Shown one piece after another: positions 13,470 through 23,896 of a stretch of DNA of 64,000 bases. The DNA is from Clitopilus passeckerianus (taxonomy: Eukaryota > Basidiomycota > Agaricomycetes > Agaricales > Entolomataceae). Every line of letters starts with the position of its first letter. The stretch's first letter is position 1. The stretch covers positions 1,834,489 through 1,898,488 of the forward strand of contig CALYLX010000159.1 in NCBI GenBank assembly GCA_944990035.1. Reading direction: 5' to 3'. The notes below the pieces were generated by a model. It saw only the letters and a program-made list of their open reading frames with translations, was not told where the DNA came from and did no database searches. The position numbers and the translations under genes are program-made.

Positions 13470-16273
13470 ATGTCCATAAAACCAGATGATGAGGCGAGGT
13501 TGTCAGATGACGCGTGCGGAAAACTATGGGAAATTTATCTCGAAGAGGCGCATCGGTACGATGAAGGGCTAGTCAAAAGCTGGAAGGAGGATATGGATGT
13601 TATTTTGGTATTCGTGAGTCCCGATTTTTCCAGCTCTAACCTGCATATCTGACTACTACTGACCATCGGATGTATTTCCTTTTGTAGTCTGGCTTGTACT
13701 CTGCGGTCCTGACCGCTTTCGTCATTGAAAGTTACAAGACGCTGCAACCTGATCAAACGGAGGTGACTTCCTCTCTCCTCCTGCATATCTCGCGGCAGTT
13801 GGCCAGTGGCGGAAGCGAGACGGCTGCAACTATCCAGAACTTCACACCCGACCCCTCAGCTATTGCATGCAATATACTGTGGTTCTTGAGCCTCACCCTG
13901 GCGCTCTCATGTGCCTTCCTTGCAACATTCGTACAACAATGGACCCGATACTTCTTGCATAGGACAACAATCCTACGAACGCCTACTTCCCGTGCTCGCC
14001 TCTTCTCATACCTTTATTTCGGGCTGAAGAATTTTAAAATGCATACCATCGTAGACGTGATCCCCTCAATCCTACACGTCTCTCTATTTGCATTCCTCGG
14101 CGGACTCGTTGCATTCCTACACACTGTTAATTCTGCCCTTCGATGGCTAGTTGTAGGGGCTCTCGTAGTCACAACAGGCGTTTATGCCATGTTCACCCTT
14201 ATGCCATTGTTCAAGCTGAGCTCACCTTACCAAACTCCATTATCTCCAATGATTTGGCGCCTCTGGCAATCATTCATGTGGGGCTTGGGGAAGTTTACAA
14301 ACATGGGTCGCAAGATATTTCGACATTCTCAACGTTTCAATGACCTCCCCCTAGCAACCGAACGACACTACAACCTGACCTACGCAATGGTAGCGGCGAG
14401 TTACATTCAACACGAGGAACGAGAGACAAAATCAATGATCTGGACTCTCAGGTCGCTCACAGACGATTACGAGTTGCTACCCTTCGTGGAGGCACTCCCG
14501 GATGTCATTTTCGGGCTCAACGGGAGACTACACATTAGCAACTTCCACCTGCTTCAACCTTTACTCGAGACTACGGATCCCGCAACCGACATTATCTCCC
14601 GAACATTCGGCCTCATGGCCAATGCCCAGAATTATTGGATGACAGATGCCCATCGACAGCGGTGCGCTGCTGCTGTACCCAAAGGATTATGGGCTCTAGC
14701 ATATCTACTCAACACATGCCCAAATGAGTTTTCTCTGGAGAAAACCGGGCGCCCATGCTGGTTCTCAATTGAGAATGTGAGCAAATTCGACAGCCAAAAG
14801 TGGAACATGAATCCAGCCTGGTATAACCCAGCTTCGGCTCTAATAAAGTCGAACACCATATTATGCAAGGGTCATCAAATTTATTCCTCGGATTCTTGGG
14901 CACTCGAGAAACTGTCTCCTCTCGACACGGAAGAAGAGCAGGCCCGTAACTTAATGGACTACACACTCCAAATCACCGAAAGCGCCGAAAACGAGTACGC
15001 CCCCTGGATGTTTGAATCAACCTTCTTTGCGCTCAAAGGTCACCGGGTGACGCACAAAATCGATCCACACTCCCTTTACAAAACCATGATTCGCATCCTC
15101 CTCGCCAGCGGACCCACCCAGACCGCTCAAATGTCCAACCTCGACAGGGTATTCCGCATGATGATGATGATATGCGACGAAACCCAACTCATCTATCTAT
15201 GCGAATATGTCAAAGAGCGGACGAAACGCACATGGGCTCCATTGCCTTGGCTATGGTTTCTACCCGACACAGATCCCAGAAATAAGGCGAAGTTCCCCTC
15301 CGATCCAGGCCACAAACGCCTTATCCGTGCTATCCTTGATCACGGGTTCGCCCAATTGGTGTGCATTGACGCGTTGCGCGGCATATTGTGGTGCTTCAAC
15401 CACTTTGATAAGGCTGTAATACACCCTGATGTACTTGACTTCCTTCCCCAGATTTGGTGGAGCGAGTTGGACCCAATCTGGTTCGAGGTTCTATCCCGCA
15501 TCGAAGATCTCCGACCGAATGAAGTTACTGCTGTCCACAAATCACTGGCCGTCATGGTCAAAGCTATGGTGCTGAAGAAGATTGATATTGGGTATTCGTC
15601 AACTGGATACGGGCGGGGACTAAATGTGGACCCGATGAAGTTCGTTCATGCACAAATTGGCGAGGCCAGCATCGTTTCTGGGCCCCCGAATCCCTTGGCG
15701 ATGAGATCTTCATTCACCAAGCTCGTTATTCAACAGCTCGAGTTGATGGGCCCCATTCGACTTCCTGACCCTTCCTACGCCCGCGATACCCTGAATTTCC
15801 TTCACTTCGAGAAGCTGATCGGCGCTGCATATACCGTCTCGCCAGAGCTCGCACAAGGCCTTGCAGTTCAGACCTTGCGTCTTTGCGAGGGTTGGCGGAG
15901 CAGTCCTGCTTACACTCGGGATACCCTAGAAGCTGTTTGGGTCTTGTGGGAGCCGGAGGACAGTACGGAGGAAGCCGTTGTCGAAGGGGAGCTCGAGAAA
16001 GTACGCGCGAGTATCTCCATTACGCAGGAAACGGCGCGAGCGATTGGCCACGCGGCCCATGCGGTTCTGGGAACGATCTATTGTGACTGTGCCCGGCAGT
16101 CTTATGAGGGGGATAGTGGCGGGAGGATGGAACCCTCCTCTGCTGGTGTATCTGAAAATCCGGACGCACCTTTGATTAAGCGTATTAGGAAGGTTCGGAG
16201 GTTTTGGGAAGACCTCTTCCCATATCTGCTTCCATTACCCCCTCGTAGCGAGCTCGACCCAGACGCTCTGTAA
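13470..16273 (+). CDS. DUF6535 membrane protein, copy 4
   Basis: This is an intact DUF6535 gene of 909 aa with exons 13470-13613 (48 codons) and 13688-16273. Four hydrophobic segments follow the splice junction (YSAVLTAFVIESY, ILWFLSLTLALSCAFLATF, VIPSILHVSLFAFLGGLV, LVVGALVVTTGVYAMF), then a large helical soluble region. It is very similar to copy 3 along most of its length but ends about 40 residues earlier, without the Pro/Ser-rich tail. Copies 3 and 4 form one subgroup and copies 1 and 2 another. Function is unknown. Confidence 0.92.
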
Positions 16274-16744
16274 GCCTCATCATAGAGAGAGACAGGAGAT
16301 TGGAGGAAACCACGAAGATCAGTGAAAGAAAGCAGTCGCCGCTTACTAGCGCTAACTGGTCGCAATCATATCATCTTTATATTTATAGCAAGGTTTGGGA
16401 AAAATAACAGGCAGATTGCGACAAAATAGAGCGAGTCATCTCCCAGCATCAATTGCTCGCAGGCACACAGACCAAGTCAGCGTTTACGGAGTGCAGCTGG
16501 GATCGTCTAGTCGCTAAACTGGAATACCCTGGCGACCGTAAAGAATCAACAAACAAACGCGAGACGCGTCGACGCGTCTAGCCGAGGCATCCCAAATTTG
16601 GAAACACCACGTGATCTCCAAATAGAAATCAATAAATTGACGCGCTTGCGCAAAGACTGTTGATTCATCCTCTCTTCATCTTCTACCACCACCATCCTCG
16701 CTCCCTTTGTGTATATTCTGTACCATTAATCAACTAATACAACA
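16274..16744. other. intergenic region, promoter of histone H2A
   Basis: About 470 bases with no gene. It holds a CACGTG E-box at 16608-16613, the MCB palindrome listed separately, and a long pyrimidine-rich stretch (about 16665-16715) just before the H2A start codon. No H2B gene is found on either side. Confidence 0.6.
16562..16579. promoter_or_regulatory. double MCB (ACGCGT) palindrome upstream of H2A
   Basis: A perfect 18-bp palindrome, agacgcgtcgacgcgtct, contains two ACGCGT boxes at 16564-16569 and 16572-16577. In other fungi ACGCGT is the MluI cell-cycle box bound by MBF, which drives transcription at G1/S. It lies about 165 bases before the H2A start codon, the expected place for S-phase control of a histone gene. 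The regulatory role is inferred. Confidence 0.55.
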
Positions 16745-17502
16745 ATGGTATGTTGCATGCACTGTTTACCTCGTTCAACATGGACTAATAGGTTGAATTT
16801 TGGTATAGAGCGGCAAAGGTGTGTATTACCCAGAAGTTGGCGCGCAAACAGCCTTTTCCTGACGACGATATGTTCAGGAAAAGCTGGAAAATCTTCTGGT
16901 GGTAAGGCTAGCAGCGACAGCAAGTCACAGTCGCGCTCCGCCAAGGCTGGTCTTCAGTTCCCCGTCGGACGTGTGCATCGTCTCTTGAAGCGGGGTAACT
17001 ACGCTCAGCGTGTGGGTGCTGGTGCTCCAGGTATGTCGGGTTGCGTTTCATGTATGATGAAGAATTTTAGCTAACTGTCTGTTCGTTTGTAATAGTTTAT
17101 CTCGCTGCCGTCCTTGAGTACTTGGCTGCCGAGATTCTGGAGTTGGCAGGTAACGCTGCCAGGGATAATAAGAAGCAACGTATTGTCCCCCGTCATCTGC
17201 AACTCGCTATCAGGAACGATGAAGAGTGCGTGTACCTCGTCTCAATGACTCATGGTGATGTAGTTGCTGACATTCCTCTTAGATTGAACAAATTGCTCGG
17301 TGACGTTGTCATCTCACAGGGTGGTGTCGTGCCACACATTGCTGCTGTATGTTCAACCTTTTTATTCTCCATCATCCAGTCGGCTTACCGTTGTGTTATA
17401 GGAATTGCTCCCCAGCAAGTCAAGGTACTTCTACTTCGGCCTTGTCTGTCGACATTTACTAACCGGTTTTATAGCAAAAGGAAGGAAGGTGCCGAAGAGT
17501 AA
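16745..17502 (+). CDS. H2A: histone H2A
   Basis: This is a core histone of the nucleosome, 136 aa, coded in seven exons: 16745-16747, 16809-16818, 16878-17030, 17096-17225, 17283-17346, 17402-17424 and 17475-17502 (137 codons). The histone fold is fully canonical: [56 protein letters not shown] and the acidic-patch region. These features separate it from H2A.Z. Exon 1 is only the ATG and exon 2 only 10 nt. The C-terminus ends KRKEGAEE, so the SQE-type motif phosphorylated in fungal H2A(X) is not visible. No H2B gene is next to it, unlike the usual divergent H2A-H2B pair. A G1/S-type promoter palindrome lies upstream. Confidence 0.95.
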
Positions 17503-17743
17503 ATCTTCGCCTATCTTCAGTGTATTGCCATTATTTCGTAATTTTATTCCCCTCTACTGTAATCTTAGCATCTGTAGTTCTACTCAATGCTTATTTGGTC
17601 ATGTTATAATTCAAAGCCAGTGTCCCTGACGGAACCTCGTTGCATCAACACCTTCGTCCCGAAAACCGAGCAGGACGCCGCAGAAAATCCTCCCGCTGTC
17701 GTCGACGGCGACGTGGCTTTTCTTGAACCTTCACGGTCGAGCT

Positions 17744-19781
17744 ATGCGGTGGAATGCTCCGCCTAGTCGACGAGAGCTCTACCTGACCGTTTTCTCGGTC
17801 TCTGTATTTTATATCTCATATTATGCCCAAATAGGCATCGACTGGCTTGCGCCGATATCTCTCAGTGGCCAATACTCTTCGCACTTGGCAGCAAACCCAT
17901 TGCATATCGGCCCTGATGGAAGACGTCTGCAGGCAACTCCTGGAGGAGCTGGAGGATGGTTCAGCTCCGGGAAAGGGAAGCAGGACAATCTCGAGGATGA
18001 AATATACGGAAGCTGGCCTTGGGAGGAGAACCAGATTGCTGGAGATGGGAAGGAGAGGACGCAGGAGGGACCTGGAGAAGAACCACATAGGGCTATGTGG
18101 GTCGATGCTCAGGGTGTACCGGAATTGAGTGGGAGCGGGCATAGTCAGGCTTGGTTGAAGAGTGCTGGAGGAGGAAACCGAAAGGAAACGGTGAATGATG
18201 CTTTTGTGCATTGGGGAAAGGAGGTACCGGTGTCGACGATTGTGAGGCACGTTCCCGGTATGATTTCATATTTCTGCTTGCAATTAAGGTCTATGCTGAG
18301 ATCTGGTATCGTACAGGTTACACCATCCTGGATAACATTGTGATGTTCAAGGGGAAAACATATGTCATTCTGGGAGATGTGGATTGGGCTCCTTCACTCT
18401 CGGAAATCGTCCATGCGGTTGGACCTGGTATGATGAAGTGGGAATACATATCGAAAGAGAAGGCTCGGGAGACCTTTGGCACGTATGGTCAAATGTGAGT
18501 GTATTCTTCCAGAATTCTGTCTGTCAGAATGTTAACTTGGCCAATATAGAATACGCGGCGTAACATGGATTTCAGCGGACACAACACCTCGTATGTTCGA
18601 CTTATCTTCAATTATTGAAGGTTCTGACGAAGAAGTCCTGTAGACAACTCAACCCTCGTTGCTCTCCAACGACTCTACTCCTCGTTGGCAGATTCAATAT
18701 CTCCCTCGGGCAAAACATCTCTGCTACCTCCCGAACGCCTCATCTTCCCCCACCGACGCGTCTTCACAGACCCGAATCCACTCCCTCACTTCCATCTCAT
18801 CCGTCGTCGGCGCACGGACACTGGTTTCCACCCGTTCACACTGAAAGCTGCGTTCCCCACCATGAGGGTGATGTACCAAGAAGATTGGGAGGACTATCAC
18901 AAGCTCCCTGCGCCATATGTCCTTGAACGGGTGGTCATCAGCGATATGGAAGCCGCGGAGGAAGCTAGGAAGAGCAGCCTTCTGGGAGAGAATGATGCAC
19001 AGAGGCTGCCTCCTTTCTCTGGACCGTTTGTTGAGCTGGACGGGGTTTCTGAGAATTGGTGGGAGCCCGCGCGGAGGAATTTGGTGGATTTCCTGGCAGT
19101 TGAGGAGACGAAGCAGAGGAAGGAGCGGGAGCAGGGTACGAAGTCAAAGTGGAAGGCGAAGAAGAAGGTCAAGGGTGCTGTGACATATTTGCATAGGCAG
19201 CACGAGGAGATGGGGGTAAAATTGAGAGATGTGGATCATAAGGGGTTGCTTATCAGGCTGAAGAGCTTGGAGAAGCTTGGGTATGAGGTTCATATCATCT
19301 CGAGCAGGATGGACGAGACGAGTTGGGAGGAGAGGATGATGGCTATTGTTCAGTCTACGGTGGGTTTGGTTTCATTCCTTGGTGCCGATTCAGTGCCTTT
19401 GAACCGAGCTGACTAAAATCTATAGGTTATTCTGGGAGCCTCGAGCTCGGACTTGTTTGACGCTGCCTTCCTAAAGCCTACGCCACACATCACCATTATG
19501 GAGTTCTTCTCGGATGACACGTTCACGAGAAACCATGAGGTCCTTGCGCGTTCATTGGGAATGAAGCATGTCGGATGGCGTGCTGAAAGGTAAGCTTGCT
19601 TCTAGTTTCCTCCGAACTTACGAACGCGTTGCTGACTGCTACCTCGTTCTGTGCTTCTAGTAGGATCGATGAGAATAATCTCCCGCTGGTGCAAGAGCTG
19701 GATTTCGAAGCATCTGCAGAGGCCAGGATAAACGTGGATGCTGTTATCGATGGTGTGAAGCAAGCTCTTTCTACACGGTGA
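17744..19781 (+). CDS. GT61-type glycosyltransferase, type II membrane protein, divergent
   Basis: This is a probable Golgi/ER glycosyltransferase of 577 aa. Exons are 17744-18257, 18317-18494, 18550-18590, 18644-19359, 19426-19589 and 19661-19781. The ATG at 17744 precedes a hydrophobic signal anchor at residues 13-35. A low-complexity stem follows, then the catalytic region. The C-terminal block follows the GT61 (EOGT/DUF563-like) order: a GAVTYLHRQ strand, a basic loop, YEVHIISS, then a glycine motif and KPTPHITIMEFF followed by SLGMKHVGW. The usual GVHGNGL-type motif is replaced by LGASSSDLFDAAF, so the His-Gly-Asn core is missing. The last intron ends TAGTAG, so two acceptors 3 nt apart are possible. 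The family call comes from pattern recall, so an inactive or retargeted homolog is possible. Confidence 0.72.
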
Positions 19782-21230
19782 TACAGATGGACCGACAGTC
19801 CCCCTGGCATTCTATTTATTGGGAGGAAGATGCCTTTTCCCGACTTCATTACCAGGACGCTCGCATGAGTGGCAATTTCCGGATTGTGAAGGACACGATG
19901 CAATATTGATGTTTTGTGATATTAGATACCATTTCGCTGTCGCATTTGCTACTTATCAGTTCTTACCACCTTTGACGCTCTAGGACAATCTTACATACTT
20001 TGTGTAGACAGCCTAATGTGTAATTTTGTAGACCACTCACTTGGCACTCATCAGAGTGCCGTAGACGGGAAGACTGCCGGCGGCTTCTTTTCCACTATCA
20101 GTGATTGCGTTCACCATCGATACTGCCTGCCGAGCCTGCTGCTTCATGACGGCATACCATACATGATGCCTGTTGCCCTGTGTAGCAGTTAATTGTACGT
20201 ACATAAATCGCTAACTTTAGTCGAAACTTTGAATAGCTCAGTTCTTGGCTCAGCTCGGGCCCCGGTGAAATGCTCTTGTAAGTTTCCATTTCGTAGAATG
20301 CGACGTCGGACTGGTCCTCAAGGCCACAAGCACAGCTTGACCGACACCTCGCTCGTTAAGGAGTCGTTAGAAAGACTAAGATCAACGGCCCGGGGCCGAT
20401 GGAGTGAGCCTCACACACCATCCCTCCAATTGAGCGGGTGCTTTACCGACGCACTTTGGATTTAGAGACTCTGGAGAAAGCGCGGAGGTATTTCCTTGAA
20501 TATTCCAGAGCTTTCTAAGCGACAGACGGCTGCTCAATCATCAAAGTCAGATGGTATGTAGGTCTCTGATTTGGGAAACCCGAAAATTGCAAGACCAATG
20601 CAAGGCCTATCGCGATATCGGTAAGACTTCCGTGCAAGTTAGGCTTGCTCAGCGGGCTCTGGCTACAATGGACGGCCAGCTTGGGACGCCCTTAAACCCT
20701 AATTAACCTAAAGTAAGGGATCGAGGTGGCGAGGCTGCATCAGGCTGCGAGCTATGTTATCTCCGCATGGTCCAGGGACCGCATGTACTCCTTTTCCTGG
20801 TTCGACAGGACCGCATTCATTTTCTGACATGACCTCAATTCATTCATGTAATCTGATCCCTTCAAACCAGACCCTCTGCCTTGTGACTCTGCTTCTCAGG
20901 CTTGTAGTCCTGCTTTATGAATCCCAATATGCTCTAGCTTGACATCTCATGCCCAAAAAATGAAGATTGAAATAAACTCATGGCCGCGAGTCAGTCGACG
21001 TGCGGAAAAAAGTTGAAACGAGGTCGCCAAAAGTTTGACCAATCGTTCATAACGTCAAGAATGACTGGGAGGCTAGGTGATCCGTGGCTGGTCGCTCTTT
21101 CAGAAGTGCATCATATATAAACCAATTCTCCACTGGACTGGGTTGGTAACCCGCGGTCTGCCTGTTCGACTCCCAACTGGTGTCAGCCCTTCCCCTACAT
21201 TCGTCTTTACAAGCGATTTTCGAAGTAGGA
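19782..21230. other. intergenic region with a possible small minus-strand exon
   Basis: These 1.45 kb have no firm gene. On the minus strand a protein-like stretch ending at a stop at 20041-20043 (residues MKQQARQAVSMVNAI then SLPVYGTLMSAK) follows a CACAG acceptor at about 20175. An upstream stretch with MKSIS-like coding character at 20200-20330 could be its first exon, but the intron between them would be too short or out of phase. The last 100 bases before 21231 are the leader of the drug transporter. Confidence 0.25.
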
Positions 21231-23290
21231 ATGGCTTCACAAACACCAGCTGAAGCCCAGGGAAAGCTCGATAGGCCTTCTTCATCTGCCTCGTCAGCTA
21301 CTCATGTGCCATATCCTGAAAAGGGACAGCATGAGCAGCATCCAGGACATGGCGAGTCGGCACTTCCGGAGGACAAACTAGAGGAGGAGAAGGAAAATAT
21401 AGAGGATGATTGGGAGGATGACCCAGATAACGCAAGGAATTGGTCCGCCAAGAGGAAATGGACGGCTGTGGCAATCGTAAGTTATAAAGTTCCTGTCTAG
21501 CATCTCCTGTTACTGATGAAATCATGGCCATCAGGTCTCTCTGTATACTTTTGTCTCGCCGTTGGCCAGTTCGATGATGGCCCCTGGCCTGCCTGAGCTT
21601 GCAAAACGATATGATATCACGAATCCCACCGTGCTTGGCCTAACACTGAGTATATACCTACTTTCCTTTGCCATCGCAGTACGTCTTCCTTTTCGAAAAT
21701 TTGACAGCTCGCTTATCACGCCTTTCCTCAGCCGCTGATTCTTGCGCCGCTTTCCGAGATGTATGGTCGCACATGGGTACGTCTTACCTTTGATTCCCGA
21801 CAAGTTTGGTGCTAATCCCACGATGATCAGGTCCTACACATAGCCAATCTATTTTCAATAGCGTTTTCCTTTGGTTGCGCTTATGCACCGACTACAGGTG
21901 CACTCATCGGATTCCGCTTCTTGGGTAAGTGATCATGTCGTACTTTCAGGATGAGGTCCTGATTCCTGTTCAATAGCTGGCTTCTCAGGAAGTGCGCCAA
22001 TAGCCTGTGGTGGTGGCTCAGTCGGCGATCTCTTTGCAGCAAGAGAACGGGCCACAGCAATGGCAATCTACTCTCTAGGCCCTCTCATCGGACCGGTCGT
22101 TGGCCCAATCGCTGGTGGTTTCATCGCGCAAACGATTGGCATCAAATACGTTTTCGTCGTTATTGCTGGCGTCTCTGCTTTTGCGGCGTGCGTTGGCATT
22201 CCGCTCCTCAAGGAGACGTATGGCCCCGTCATTCGCCTTCGACGCGCCATGAAATCCGGCGACCCGGAGGCACTCAAGAGGATACCAAATGTGCAAGCCG
22301 TCCATGGTAGCAAGGCCAAGTTCTTGTTCGACAACTTGTCGAGACCTTTGATCATGTTGTCGAGGAGCTTTATCTGCTTCATACTCAGCTTGTATATGGC
22401 CTTGTGAGTGATCATTTTCTCTGCTTTTGGTGGACTTTACTGATTACGACTACTCTGTCAGCCTCTACGGCGTCTATTACCTCATGTTCGCGACTTTCGC
22501 CGACCTCTTCTCAAGTGTTTATGGTTTCAAGCCTGGCGTTGGTGGCCTCGCCTACATCGGTCTTGGAGTTGGTTTCATTGGTGCTACGATCGTGGGCGCA
22601 AGGCTCGGAAACGCGATCTACACTCATGTGAGTCATTATTCGGAACATTATTTCGAAAATTCCACTGACTCCATGTGTCTACAGTTAGCAGCTAAGAATG
22701 GTGGCAAGGGTACACCAGAAATGCGTATTCCGGCCCTCTTCTTAGGATCCCTTGTCGTGCCTGTGGGACTCTTGTAAGTCATTATCCAAATGGCGACCTA
22801 TGAACCACCTTCTGACCCATATACCAACAGCTGGTACGGTTGGAGTGCGCAAGCCCATACCCATTGGATTCTCCCCATCATCGGCACCGGAATCTACGGC
22901 TTCGGGTTGATGATGACGTACCTTCCCATTCAACTGTATCTTGTCGATGCATTCCAGTATGCCGCTAGCGCTACCGCAGCTGCAGCCGTCTTCCGTTCCT
23001 GTTCGGATTTGCATTCCCTCTCTTTGGGCAGCAGATGTTCCACGCTATGGGCATCGGAGGTGGCAACTCTTTGCTTGGTGGCCTCGCTATCGTTCTCGGA
23101 ATCCCATTCGCTATCTGGATATACTATCGGGGCGAGAAAATCAGGACGAGCAGTAAGCTTAACCTGTAAACTCAGGGACTTTGTACGTTTATCTCCCCGC
23201 AACCTTTTCTTTACTTTGCTGATTTCCTTTTCTGCAGGCAATGGACGATACCAGCATGATCAGAAGATGGAGCCTGAGGTTCTGCAATGA
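21231..23290 (+). CDS. MFS drug/polyamine transporter, DHA1 family (one-base frameshift)
   Basis: This is a 12-TM proton-driven exporter of the DHA1 group (TPO1/FLU1-like), probably in the plasma membrane. Exons are 21231-21476, 21535-21678, 21732-21776, 21831-21924, 21977-22403, 22462-22627, 22685-22773, 22831-23152 and 23238-23290. A long acidic N-terminus precedes the family mark DDPDNARNWS. The signature LAPLSEMYGRTWV lies in the loop after TM2, and IYSLGPLIGPVVGPIAGGF marks TM5 (motif C). The exon sum is 1586, one short of a multiple of three. The frame changes at about 22996-23000, within conserved TM11, where one C appears to be missing. A poor 44-nt GTCTTC...CAG intron could also restore the frame but would remove most of TM11. 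About 528 aa if corrected. It converges on the bHLH gene. Confidence 0.88.
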
Positions 23291-23896
23291 CGTTCGACGA
23301 CTATTTCTCATTTTTGCATGGCAATATTTACCCATCGATGAACGCTCGTACTGCACCACACTTTAGAGTATCTACCGCATGCATAGATGAAGGATGGACC
23401 TGGGAAGGAATCTTCCCAACTACGTTACAGTCTGTTAAGACAGCACACACATTGTAGCTATAGTAAACCCAATAATCATTCAAACACATTTCGGTCTTAA
23501 TCGGCGCTGACAACCAATGCAAAGAGTAATTGGAATTGCGGCAAAATCAGGTGAAACCTCGCATTCCCAGGGCGGGAAAAGGTTTTATACGGCGGGAACA
23601 CATTGCATGTCCATAATTAGCCACAAACGTTCGAAGATACATAAACAACGTTTACTATGGCTACATACTCGTACATTTAGGTAATTTCTAGCTAACTCAT
23701 ACATCTGTAAAGGGTATCATACTCTGCAGAACAAGATCCGTCTGTATATAGATAAGTTAGGAGACTAGGAGGGCATACGACGGGCATATAAGTTAGGCGT
23801 TAATGAGAGTGTTCTAATCCCGGGTCCATTATCTCTACTCTAGTCCAGAAACGTGTGCACGGGGTTGAACCCATAACCACAAGCACGGCAAGACGT
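23291..23896. other. intergenic, between convergent genes
   Basis: About 600 AT-rich bases between the 3' ends of the drug transporter and the bHLH gene. They probably hold both terminators; no gene is visible. Confidence 0.5.

Noticed and set aside
21140..21180. T-loop-like TTCGACT before the drug transporter
   Set aside because: The flanking bases do not form a 5-bp T-stem, and no cloverleaf is possible.
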